This document shows, in pieces, positions 7,905 through 15,245 of a stretch of 24,582 nt of DNA. Origin of the DNA: DAOVRL01 sp964459805 (GTDB lineage Bacteria > Planctomycetota > Phycisphaerae > Sedimentisphaerales > Anaerobacaceae); assembly GCA_964459805.1 (NCBI GenBank), contig CAYWOD010000025.1, positions 1 through 24,582 of the forward strand. Reading direction: 5' to 3'. Below the pieces are notes generated by a model. It made no database searches and was not told the origin of the DNA. It saw only the letters and a program-made list of their open reading frames with translations. The position numbers and the translations under genes were made by a program. The stretch's first letter is position 1; each line of letters starts with the position of its first letter.

Positions 7905-10493
7905 CTACACTTTTTCGAGAGTGAATTTGTGTGCGTTTGCGTCGATTTTTATTTTGTCTCCGTCTGTGAATTTTCCGGCGAGGAGTTCGGTGGCGAGGCG
8001 GTTTTCGAGTCGCTGCTGGATTGTTCGCTTTAGTGGTCTGGCGCCGAAGGCGGGGTCGTAGCCTTCGTCTATAATCTGGGTGCGGGCGCTGTCGGTGAAT
8101 TGAAGCTCGATCTTTCGGGTCCTGAGGCGGTCGGCGAGGTAGCCGAGCTGGATGTCCACGATCTTGTTGAGGTGGTCTTTGGTGAGCATGTGGAAGACGA
8201 TTATCTCGTCGATGCGATTTAGGAATTCGGGCTTGAAGACCTGCTTGAGCACGTCCTTGACGTGTGCCTCGATTTCCCAGTCGGCTCCGGATTCCTCGGT
8301 GAGCTGCTGGATCTGCTGGCTTGCGATGTTGCTTGTCATAATGATGACGGTGTTTTTGAAATCGACCGTTCGGCCCTTGCCATCGGTCAGCCGGCCGTCG
8401 TCGAAGACCTGGAGCAGGCAGTTGAAGACGTCGGGGTGGGCCTTTTCGATTTCGTCGAGCAGGATTACCGAGTAGGGCTTGCGGCGGACGGCTTCGGTGA
8501 GTCGGCCTCCTTCCTCATAGCCGACGTAGCCGGGCGGTGCGCCGATGAGCCGGGCCACCGAATGCTGCTCCATAAACTCGCTCATATCGACACGGACCAT
8601 AGCATGGGGGTCGTTGAAGAGGAAGTCGGCCAGGGCCTTGGAGAGCTCGGTCTTGCCGACGCCTGTCGGGCCGAGGAAGAGGAGTGTCCCTATCGGCTGA
8701 TCCGGGTCGCCGAGCCCGGAGCGGCTTCTGCGAACTGCGTTGCAAAGCGCCGCAACGGCTTCATCCTGACCGACGACGCGCCGCCGGATGCGCTCTTCCA
8801 TCTCCATCAGGCGTTCACGCTCGCCGCTGAGTAATCTGGCGACCGGTATGTGGGTCCATTTGGAGACGACCTGGGCGATGTGCTCTTCGGTGACTTCGTT
8901 TCGGATAATCTTGCCGTTGCCGGATTCGGCAAGAGCGGCCTCTTTTTCTTCAAGCTCCTTTTCAAGATTTGCTATTGTCTCGTATTTGAGGCGTGCGGCC
9001 GTCTCCAGCTCGCCTTTACGCTGGGCGTCCTCGAAGTGGGTATGGGCCTCTTCGATTTGCTCTTTGATCGCCTTTATCTGGTCGATGTCGCCTTTTTCGC
9101 TTTCCCAGCGTGTGGTGAGTTCCTTGTCCTGCTCCTGCAGATCGGCCAACTGTTTTTCGGCATTTTTGAGGCGTTCCTTACTTGCTTCGTCGGTCTCCTT
9201 TTTTAATGCCTCTCGTTCGATCTGAAGCTGGACGATTTTTCTGCGAATGGTGTCGAGCTCGGCGGGGAGTGAATCATTTTCGATTCGCAGCTTTGAGGCG
9301 GCCTCATCGATCAAATCTATTGCCTTATCCGGCAGCCAGCGGTCGGTTATGTAGCGATTTGAGAGGGTAGCGGCTGCGACCAGGGCCGAATCGGTTATAC
9401 GGACGCCGTGGTGGGTGTCGTAGCGGTCTTTGAGGCCGCGGAGGATGGCGATGGTTTCTTCGAGGCTGGGCGGGTCGATCAGGATCGGCTGAAAGCGGCG
9501 CTCGAGGGCAGCGTCTTTTTCGACGTACTTTCGATAGTCGTCAATCGTGGTTGCGCCGATGCATCGCAGTTCTCCGCGGGCGAGTGAGGGCTTTAGCAGG
9601 TTGCCTGCATCGACGGCGCCTTCGGCCCTGCCTGCGCCGACGACGGTGTGCAGCTCATCGATGAAGAGTATTATCTGCCCTTCTGCGGCGATCACATCCT
9701 TTAGCACGGCCTTTAGCCGGTCCTCAAATTCGCCCCTGAATTTTGTTCCGGCTATGAGTGAGCCCATATCCAGAGCGATGATCCTTTTGTTCTTGAGGCC
9801 GGTGGGGACGTCGCCGGCGATTATGCGCTGGGCGAGGCCTTCGACGATTGCGGTTTTGCCGACGCCGGGCTCGCCGATCATTACGGGATTATTTTTGGTT
9901 CGGCGATTGAGGACCTGCATGCACCGGCGAATCTCTTCGTCTCTGCCGATGACCGGGTCGAGCTTTCCCTTTTGCGCCATATCGAGCAGGTCGATGCCGA
10001 ATCGCTCGAGGGCCTTATACTTCGCTTCGGGGCTTTCGTCTGTGACCTTTTCGCCGCCGCGAATCTCTTTCAGGGCGTTTTCGATCTGCTCGCCGGTTAC
10101 GGAGTTGAGGCTCAGGACTTCTTTGGCGTCGCTTTGTATTGAGGACAAGGAGATCAAAAGGTGCTCGACGCTGAGGTAGTCGTCGCCCATTTTGTCGGCT
10201 TGGTTCTGGGCGTCGAGGACGATTTGGCTAAGGGCCGGGTCGGGCATAAGCTGGTTGCCGGCGGAGGCGGTGCCCTGGGGCAGGCGATTTAGCTCGCTTT
10301 CGGTCATCTCGTTGACTCTCGAGATATTGGCGCCGATCTTTTTCAAGATCATAACGGCGATGCCGGTCTCGTCGCCGCACAGCGCGCTTAACAGGTGCAG
10401 AGGGGAGAGGAGCGTATGCGATCTGGCCATCACAATCTGCTGGGCGGTCGCCAATGCCTCCTGGGCCTTCAATGTGAATTTGTCGAATTTCAT
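7905..10493 (-). CDS. clpB: ATP-dependent disaggregase ClpB (Hsp100)
   Basis: ClpB is a hexameric cytosolic AAA+ disaggregase that works with DnaK/DnaJ/GrpE to extract polypeptides from aggregates. The 862-aa length is standard. Visible parts in order: Clp N-domain (1-145); first AAA+ module with Walker A GEPGVGKT (207-214) and Walker B LFIDE (276-280); the long coiled-coil middle domain (about 405-525) that separates ClpB from ClpA and ClpC; second AAA+ module with Walker A GPTGVGKT (608-615), pore loop GYVGYE (655-660) and Walker B ILLDE (677-681). There is no ClpP-binding IGL/F loop of the ClpA/X type apparent, as expected. The ATG follows AAGGA at 7 nt spacing. No CIRCE element is visible upstream, and I could not find a convincing sigma32 or sigma70 promoter. 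It appears to be a single-gene unit. Confidence 0.97.
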   Translation of the reverse strand: MKFDKFTLKAQEALATAQQIVMARSHTLLSPLHLLSALCGDETGIAVMILKKIGANISRVNEMTESELNRLPQGTASAGNQLMPDPALSQIVLDAQNQADKMGDDYLSVEHLLISLSSIQSDAKEVLSLNSVTGEQIENALKEIRGGEKVTDESPEAKYKALERFGIDLLDMAQKGKLDPVIGRDEEIRRCMQVLNRRTKNNPVMIGEPGVGKTAIVEGLAQRIIAGDVPTGLKNKRIIALDMGSLIAGTKFRGEFEDRLKAVLKDVIAAEGQIILFIDELHTVVGAGRAEGAVDAGNLLKPSLARGELRCIGATTIDDYRKYVEKDAALERRFQPILIDPPSLEETIAILRGLKDRYDTHHGVRITDSALVAAATLSNRYITDRWLPDKAIDLIDEAASKLRIENDSLPAELDTIRRKIVQLQIEREALKKETDEASKERLKNAEKQLADLQEQDKELTTRWESEKGDIDQIKAIKEQIEEAHTHFEDAQRKGELETAARLKYETIANLEKELEEKEAALAESGNGKIIRNEVTEEHIAQVVSKWTHIPVARLLSGERERLMEMEERIRRRVVGQDEAVAALCNAVRRSRSGLGDPDQPIGTLLFLGPTGVGKTELSKALADFLFNDPHAMVRVDMSEFMEQHSVARLIGAPPGYVGYEEGGRLTEAVRRKPYSVILLDEIEKAHPDVFNCLLQVFDDGRLTDGKGRTVDFKNTVIIMTSNIASQQIQQLTEESGADWEIEAHVKDVLKQVFKPEFLNRIDEIIVFHMLTKDHLNKIVDIQLGYLADRLRTRKIELQFTDSARTQIIDEGYDPAFGARPLKRTIQQRLENRLATELLAGKFTDGDKIKIDANAHKFTLEKV

Positions 10494-10958
10494 TGTCTAA
10501 TCCTTCGTTTCGAGCAGACGAAATCCAGGCTATGGATATACTCAAAGGTCAATTAGTGCAAACAGCGTGCCGGAAGGGGTTGAAATCATAAGTTGCGCAG
10601 TGACAAGTAGTTGTGGTTTTTGTGTGGTTTTTCACCCGTGCCATTTTGGCAGGATGTGGCTCCGGCGGATAGGCGGCCAGGGCTGGCGAATTGTCTGTGA
10701 CGCGTGCGGTTTTCAGCGAGCGGTAGAAGCGCGCCCAAACGAGGTTTGAGCGTGCGGCCCGGCGCTTTTCAGCGAGCGGTAGAAGCGCACCCAAACCAAG
10801 TCTGAGCGTGCGACCCGGCGGTTTTCAGCGAGCGGTAGAAGCACGTCCAAACGAAGTCTGAGCGTGTGACCCGGCAGCGTGCGACCCGGCGGTATGCGAT
10901 GCGAGCCGAGCCGGCGATATGGTCATCCAGTGCGTCTTGGGAGGAGGGTTTCCCAGGT
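10494..10958. other. Non-coding gap upstream of clpB containing tandem repeats
   Basis: This 465-bp gap between the 3' end of the dual-OB gene and the 5' end of clpB contains no convincing gene. Open frames in it have no Shine-Dalgarno and run through the tandem repeat, whose 56-bp period changes frame in each unit. The clpB leader and promoter must lie in 10494-10700, but no box pair stands out. The right part holds the 56-bp repeats. Confidence 0.7.
10707..10889. repeat. Three 56-bp tandem repeats plus a partial unit
   Basis: Units run 10707-10762, 10763-10818 and 10819-10874. Adjacent units differ at 6 of 56 positions (about 89% identity). A 15-bp partial copy of the unit end follows at 10875-10889. 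The best conserved part is unit positions 4-24, centred on CAGCGAGCGGTAGAAGC, identical in all three. In unit 2, GCGCTT and AAGCGC bracket this core and could pair. Because the whole unit repeats, there are no unique spacers. Confidence 0.9.
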
Positions 10959-11600
10959 TTAGAGCTCAACCACACCTGCGACCAGTTTGTAGCATCGTTC
11001 AGGTTGAGCTCCATCCGGACTCCACGGCGCAGCGAGGCTGAGCGTCAAGATGCAATTACAACTGATCTTCTCGTTATTGCTTAGTCTGTTTGAAATGACT
11101 GGGTCGGTCAGTTTCAGGTCGAGGAGGCGGCCTCGTCCGTCGCGAAAGTAAGTACGCCACCTATTTGGGTCGGATCCATGGGGTACGAATTTTACGTTGG
11201 TGTTGTGGACAAGCTGGAGGGATTTCCATTTGCTCCTGGGAGCTTCGGCGAAGAGACCTGGCAAGACATACTCTTTATATGTGTGAAGAATCACGCTGTC
11301 ATCTTCGCAATATTTTAACAGGCCTTGCGGAGTAATCCGGCCAATCTTGTTCCACGCCCCCGGCTTCAACAGTCTATTCTCTGGTTGACATCCCTCATCG
11401 GGGCCGGAGTCCTCAAGCGGAATTTCTATCACATCGAGGATTTGCGGTTGTTTTCCGTCAATCACCATCATTGTTGGAGTGATTGCACGGTCCTTGGTGT
11501 CCGGAACAGGGCGTATCCAGTTACCGGTTTGCGTGTCGATACCTGCGATGCAACGTCCGCCGTGCTTGTAGGAATTTGCCAGACATATAATCCTCGCCAT
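10959..11600 (-). CDS. Dual OB-domain (DuOB-like) protein of the DUF488 cassette
   Basis: A 213-aa soluble protein with no signal peptide or membrane segment. The N-terminus MARIICLANSYKHGGRCIAG, followed by GNWIRPV, and the later WRTYFRDGRGRLLDLKL resemble proteins annotated as dual OB-domain containing, which are frequently found beside DUF488 genes. OB folds usually bind nucleic acid or small ligands, so a nucleic-acid-related role is plausible but unproven. The start is well supported by GAGGAG 5 nt before the ATG. Only 9 bp separate it from the upstream DUF488 stop, so it is the third gene of a DUF488-DUF488-DuOB operon. The end of the gene abuts the tandem-repeat region. The family call is from memory of motifs. 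Confidence 0.65.
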   Translation of the reverse strand: MARIICLANSYKHGGRCIAGIDTQTGNWIRPVPDTKDRAITPTMMVIDGKQPQILDVIEIPLEDSGPDEGCQPENRLLKPGAWNKIGRITPQGLLKYCEDDSVILHTYKEYVLPGLFAEAPRSKWKSLQLVHNTNVKFVPHGSDPNRWRTYFRDGRGRLLDLKLTDPVISNRLSNNEKISCNCILTLSLAAPWSPDGAQPERCYKLVAGVVEL

Positions 11601-11609
11601 ATTCTCTCC

Positions 11610-12050
11610 TCACAAATGAATTATCTCCACATTCTCCCAGTGCTCACGGAGGTATTCGGCCACGAGTCTTCGATGGCACTTCTCGGGTGCGGGCTCGCTG
11701 CACAAGAAGCACGCTTTGTGCACGAGTTGTTGCGTAATAACATCCTCAATCCGACGTTCAGTCAGCAGTTTGCGAAATTGTCTCTCGTACCGGCTCCAAT
11801 CAATGTCTTTCTTCCTGTAAGCGTCGCGGATGTCTCTCGTTGGCGCGAAATCCGGTCTGTGGGTGTACCCTATACCTGCAATCTCCTGTAAGAAATACTC
11901 AATGTCTTGTTTTTTTGTGAAACCCGCTAACTGGGATACGTTATTTAGACGGACGTCAATCACCGTCCTTACGCCAGCTTCTTTCAATATTGCGAAGAAC
12001 TCGGGTGCGGTTTTCTTGGCAAAGCCGATGGTAAATATTGTGGTTTTCAT
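11610..12050 (-). CDS. DUF488-family protein (short form)
   Basis: A 146-aa cytosolic protein of the DUF488 family. Conserved marks are the N-terminal strand TIFTIGF, the IDVR motif (Asp32, Arg34) and the C-terminal CSEPAPEKCHRR (Cys117, Glu119, Cys125, His126, Arg127). These polar residues cluster in a way that suggests an active or ligand site, but no biochemical activity is established for the family to my knowledge. It has no clear Shine-Dalgarno and starts 7 bp after the preceding DUF488 stop, so translation is probably coupled. It is only distantly similar to its neighbour, so the pair is two subfamilies rather than a recent duplication. Confidence 0.85.
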   Translation of the reverse strand: MKTTIFTIGFAKKTAPEFFAILKEAGVRTVIDVRLNNVSQLAGFTKKQDIEYFLQEIAGIGYTHRPDFAPTRDIRDAYRKKDIDWSRYERQFRKLLTERRIEDVITQQLVHKACFLCSEPAPEKCHRRLVAEYLREHWENVEIIHL

Positions 12051-12057
12051 TTTTGGT

Positions 12058-12696
12058 TTAGTGTTTTACCGTATCAGGTGTTGTTGTCGAGGTTTCTGAT
12101 TTCGAGTCGTGAGAGATCTTGCGGGCCTGGCGGTCATAGGCCTGCTGAATGAAATCAGCGTCCGTTTTGGTGGGTTCAAAAAGAGTCGGCTCAATTTTGA
12201 GCATCTTGATCAGTCTGCGTTCGCTGTCTTGGTGATCTTCGAGACTGCCATCTGCCAAGATGTGCTTGATGCAAAGATTGCAGCCTTTGAGATGCCTGCA
12301 TATTAGGATGCACCTGTGGCATTCGAGGGGTTCTTTCTCCGCGCACATCAGGGCGAGGCGGTATTGTGAGGCAGCTTCAATCAAACGGCCAAGTCCCGAT
12401 TTGAATTCTTGCGTTTGGGCTACAGATTCGAGATTCACATGATTTCCGTTGTAGCAGTGAGCGTTACTCGGGCGGGCGCCAAGTCTGTCTCCCAAATAGG
12501 TGTACTCAATCCCAGCGGTTCGCAGGGCAAGAGCGAGCGGTTCGTGGTTAAACTGAGGGGAGTAACGACTGTAAGGGGTCGAACGCACGTCCGCAACGCA
12601 GGTAACTCCATGCTGTCTCAGTAGATGTATGAAATCATCTATCTTGTGGTTGGAGTGGCCTATCGTATATAGAATGTTACATTTTTCCTCGGTCAT
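12058..12696 (-). CDS. DUF488-family protein (long form)
   Basis: A 212-aa member of DUF488 and the first gene of the three-gene cassette. It shows the classic family signature: YTIGHSNHKIDDFI (10-23), ADVRSTPYSRY (35-45; Asp36, Arg38) and MCAEKEPLECHR (117-128; Cys118, Glu120, Cys126, His127, Arg128). A C-terminal extension (about 150-212) is charged, predicted disordered at the very end (SKSETSTTTPDTVKH), and absent from the short paralogue. The Shine-Dalgarno is weak (GGTGG). A sigma70-like promoter lies about 70 bp upstream at 12766-12794. The molecular function is unknown. Confidence 0.87.
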   Translation of the reverse strand: MTEEKCNILYTIGHSNHKIDDFIHLLRQHGVTCVADVRSTPYSRYSPQFNHEPLALALRTAGIEYTYLGDRLGARPSNAHCYNGNHVNLESVAQTQEFKSGLGRLIEAASQYRLALMCAEKEPLECHRCILICRHLKGCNLCIKHILADGSLEDHQDSERRLIKMLKIEPTLFEPTKTDADFIQQAYDRQARKISHDSKSETSTTTPDTVKH

Positions 12697-12765
12697 CGGG
12701 CGCCACCGTGAACTTTGCAGACGCAGCTATCTTTTACGCTCAACGGTCTTCCACATTTCAGCCAT

Positions 12766-12794
12766 ATTATAGACAAAAAGAGAACACCCATCAA
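12766..12794 (-). promoter_or_regulatory. Sigma70-type promoter for the DUF488/DuOB operon
   Basis: Read on the minus strand: TTGATG (12789-12794), a 17-bp spacer and a perfect TATAAT (12766-12771). Spacing is optimal. Transcription would begin near 12759, giving a leader of about 60 nt before the DUF488 start. It lies in the gap between this cassette and the arabinose operon and so gives the cassette its own transcription unit. Confidence 0.7.
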
Positions 12795-12870
12795 CAGAAA
12801 AGCCAAGCAGGGCTCCGAGCGCAGCTAACGCTATGGGGCCCAGGCGGATAGCGTGAAAAAGGTCGGAATT

Positions 12871-14277
12871 CTATTCGTGTCTGTAGATGTCCCAGGCCAA
12901 GTAGTTTCCGAGGGCTTCAGTGATTGCGTCGGCCTTTTGCGATAAGTTGACGGCGACGTGGTGCTCGAAGCCCATTTTGCAGACGTACTGCATAAGGTCC
13001 TGGAGGTTGTGGATTTTCATTACGCCGTAGCCGCCGAAGGTATCGAGCTTGTCGTTTGTGAACCGGCCCTGGCCCACATAGGCGCTGATAATTCCCGATG
13101 CATCGTCGGTAGTGGTTCTCAAGAAGGTGGCCTCGGCGGGAGCTATCCTCCCGACTACGGTTCCGTACGTGTTGTCTTTTCCGACTGCGCCGGCGATGAT
13201 CTCCTGATAGTCCATCTTGGGGCTCTTGAAGAAGGACTTGGGCAGGTTGGAGCAGTGGAACAAAACACATTTGTCCGGATCTGAGGCGAAGTTGTTGTTC
13301 CAGTCCAGAAGTGCGCTGGGCGTGCCGGAAGCTAATTGCAGAATATACATTCCGAGGAGTCCTGTGATATCGACTTCGCAGGCGCTGGGCACCAGCGACT
13401 CGCTCATCATGCTCATAAGGGCGCAGGGGACTATTCCGAAGAATTCTTCGAGGCTCGTCCAGCACTGGATGGCGGTGCCGTTAAGCTCGTTTTCTTTGAC
13501 CCATCGGTCTATTACATAGCCGAATTTGGCCATCTTCAGCAGACAGTCAGCGGGGACTGATTTGGTCGCGACATATTTTTTGATGGCGTTTAGTTTTGTT
13601 TTGACGCTTCTGTCGCTATCGGCAAGGCGGGCGACCATTCCGAGGATTTCGGACAGGTCTATCGTCTCGACAGAGATACCCGAGAGTTCGAGGATTTTTT
13701 CGCTGTAGCGGACGGTATTGAATGCACCTGTGCGGGCGCCGATGGCGCCGAAGCGGGCGTTTTTCAGGCCTTTGATGATTTGGCAGATCGAAGCGAATTC
13801 GTCCAGGTCCTGTTTGAATTCGCCGGATGTGACTTTGACCGTGTGTGATTCAGTCAGTGTGTAGGGGATGGCGGCCTGTCTTAGATTGTTGCAGACGCTG
13901 ATCTTGCCGCAGAAGGAGTCGCGGCGGTCGGCTGCAGTCATTCTGGCCTGGGTGTCGGGCTCGGCGTGTATAAGGATCGGCACATCGAGGCCGGAGCGCT
14001 TGATCGTCTCTGCGACGCCTTTTTCGTCGCCGAAATTGGGTAGGGTGACGATTATCCCGTCGATTCTCTCGCTGTTCTTTGCAAACAGCTCAGCGCATTT
14101 CTTGGCGTCGTCGTAGGTCTCGACGGCACCGTACTTTGTGGCTCCCATTGAAAGGGCGACCGAGCTGAAGCCGTTTTTCTTCAGCACGTCGAGAATGTCT
14201 TTTCGTCCCTGTTTCGCCAGCGCATCCGGGAAGAAGGCCCGATTTCCGATGATTACTGCGAACGTGGTCTTTTTCAT
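12871..14277 (-). CDS. L-fucose/L-arabinose isomerase-family sugar isomerase
   Basis: A 468-aa aldose-ketose isomerase of the FucI/AraA superfamily. The context (AraB, AraD, symporter) indicates L-arabinose to L-ribulose. It is not a classical AraA by motif and is shorter than E. coli FucI (about 590 aa). The active-site stretch ACEVDITGLLGMYILQLASG and LLDWNNN places Glu301 and Asp325 24 residues apart, the same spacing as the metal ligands Glu337 and Asp361 of E. coli FucI. A C-terminal histidine pair (EHH, about 437-438) may supply the third ligand. The N-terminal half is Rossmann-like (AVIIGNRAFFPD). The ATG follows GGAG at 8 nt. It is the last gene of the operon, 36 bp after araD. Activity on L-fucose or another sugar cannot be excluded. 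Confidence 0.78.
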   Translation of the reverse strand: MKKTTFAVIIGNRAFFPDALAKQGRKDILDVLKKNGFSSVALSMGATKYGAVETYDDAKKCAELFAKNSERIDGIIVTLPNFGDEKGVAETIKRSGLDVPILIHAEPDTQARMTAADRRDSFCGKISVCNNLRQAAIPYTLTESHTVKVTSGEFKQDLDEFASICQIIKGLKNARFGAIGARTGAFNTVRYSEKILELSGISVETIDLSEILGMVARLADSDRSVKTKLNAIKKYVATKSVPADCLLKMAKFGYVIDRWVKENELNGTAIQCWTSLEEFFGIVPCALMSMMSESLVPSACEVDITGLLGMYILQLASGTPSALLDWNNNFASDPDKCVLFHCSNLPKSFFKSPKMDYQEIIAGAVGKDNTYGTVVGRIAPAEATFLRTTTDDASGIISAYVGQGRFTNDKLDTFGGYGVMKIHNLQDLMQYVCKMGFEHHVAVNLSQKADAITEALGNYLAWDIYRHE

Positions 14278-14313
14278 TTTCGTCTCTCCTGTTCTTGAGG
14301 GGGCCGGGACCGA

Positions 14314-15018
14314 CTACTGCGGGCCTGGGGACCCCTGGCCGTAATAGGCGTTTTTTCCGTGTTTACGCAGATAGTGCTTGTCGAGCAGGGCCTTGCTGAT
14401 TTGGTCCTGCTTCGGGTTTATCGTGACGGTATGATGAGCCATCGCTGCTATTTGCTCAAGGACGACCATAGATTCAAGGGCGTCGGCGGGTGTTTTGCCC
14501 CAGGTGAAAGGGCCGTGGTTGGCCACGAGCACTGCGGGGGTTTGCATCGGGTCCATACCGGCAAATTGTTTGACAATGGCCCTGCCGGTGTTCAGCTCGT
14601 ACTCGTTTTGTATCGCATCCTCGCTCATTGCCTCGGTGAGAGGTATGGGGCCGTAGAAGAAGTCGGCGTGAGTGGTGCCGAAGCAGGGGATTTCCCGGCA
14701 GGCCTGTGCCCAGGCAGTTGCGGCGGGTGAATGAGTGTGGCATACACCGCCGATGGCCTCGAAGTTTCTGTAAAGCTCCAGATGGGTCGGCGTATCCGAC
14801 GAAGGCTTGAAATCGCCTTCGACAATATTTCCATCCAGGTCGAGCAATACGATTTTGTCAGGTGTGAGGTCATGGTATGCGACGCCGCTGGGCTTGATGG
14901 CTACGATGCCTGTGGCGCGGTCGATACCGCTTACATTGCCCCAGCTATAGATGACGAGGTTATGCTTGGGCAGTTCGATGTTTGCGCTGCAAACGGCTTT
15001 TCTTAGTTCGTCGTGCAT
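14314..15018 (-). CDS. araD: L-ribulose-5-phosphate 4-epimerase AraD
   Basis: A 234-aa class II aldolase-fold zinc enzyme that converts L-ribulose-5-phosphate to D-xylulose-5-phosphate, the last step that feeds pentose into the pentose phosphate pathway. All expected residues are visible: SWGNVSG (25-31), KPSG (42-45), Asp75, the zinc ligands His94 and His96 (CHTHSPAA) and His168 (ANHGPFTWG), Asp119 (THADFFYG) and the C-terminal Tyr near 225-226 (KNAYYGQ). The length fits AraD (231 aa in E. coli). The related UlaF/SgbE epimerases share this fold, but the neighbouring ribulokinase favours the arabinose assignment. No clear Shine-Dalgarno precedes the ATG. It is separated from araB by 227 bp containing two palindromes. 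Confidence 0.92.
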   Translation of the reverse strand: MHDELRKAVCSANIELPKHNLVIYSWGNVSGIDRATGIVAIKPSGVAYHDLTPDKIVLLDLDGNIVEGDFKPSSDTPTHLELYRNFEAIGGVCHTHSPAATAWAQACREIPCFGTTHADFFYGPIPLTEAMSEDAIQNEYELNTGRAIVKQFAGMDPMQTPAVLVANHGPFTWGKTPADALESMVVLEQIAAMAHHTVTINPKQDQISKALLDKHYLRKHGKNAYYGQGSPGPQ

Positions 15019-15054
15019 GATAGTAGTCTGTCAAGCGGGATTTTGTAAGTCGAA

Positions 15055-15073
15055 CCTGCGGTAAAACCACAGG
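15055..15073. repeat. Small palindromic intergenic repeat (hairpin)
   Basis: CCTGCGGT and ACCACAGG form an 8-position stem with one mismatch around AAA, preceded by AA and followed by CTAAATA, the same flanks as the palindrome at 7834. It lies inside the arabinose operon between araB and araD. Confidence 0.55.
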
Positions 15074-15182
15074 CTAAATAGACTGCTCTGCTTCGCTGGC
15101 AATGACGATTCCTTGAATCAAATTTAACAAAGTATTAAGAGGCTGTAACAAAATAAGTTTTGCCATGTGTTGGGGTTTCTGG

Positions 15183-15202
15183 ATTCCTGCTTTCGCAGGA
15201 AT
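15183..15202. repeat. Palindromic repeat ATTCCTGC-TTTC-GCAGGAAT
   Basis: A perfect 8-bp stem with a four-base loop, followed by GACAAA. It is the second palindrome between araB and araD. This type of sequence is a widespread bacterial dispersed repeat. In the operon it could act on the mRNA as an RNA-stabilising or attenuating hairpin; no T-run follows on the minus strand, so it is not a standard terminator. Confidence 0.65.
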
Positions 15203-15245
15203 GACAAACCACACATTTGGCCTCGGCATAGCAATAGTGACTTCT

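Noticed and set aside
10707..10874. CRISPR-like array
   Set aside because: The whole 56-bp unit repeats at about 89% identity, so there are no unique spacers, and no cas gene is present.
12829..12853. CGCTAT / ATAGCG inverted repeat as terminator of the arabinose operon
   Set aside because: On the minus strand the T-run comes before the stem, not after it, so it does not fit an intrinsic terminator for this operon.
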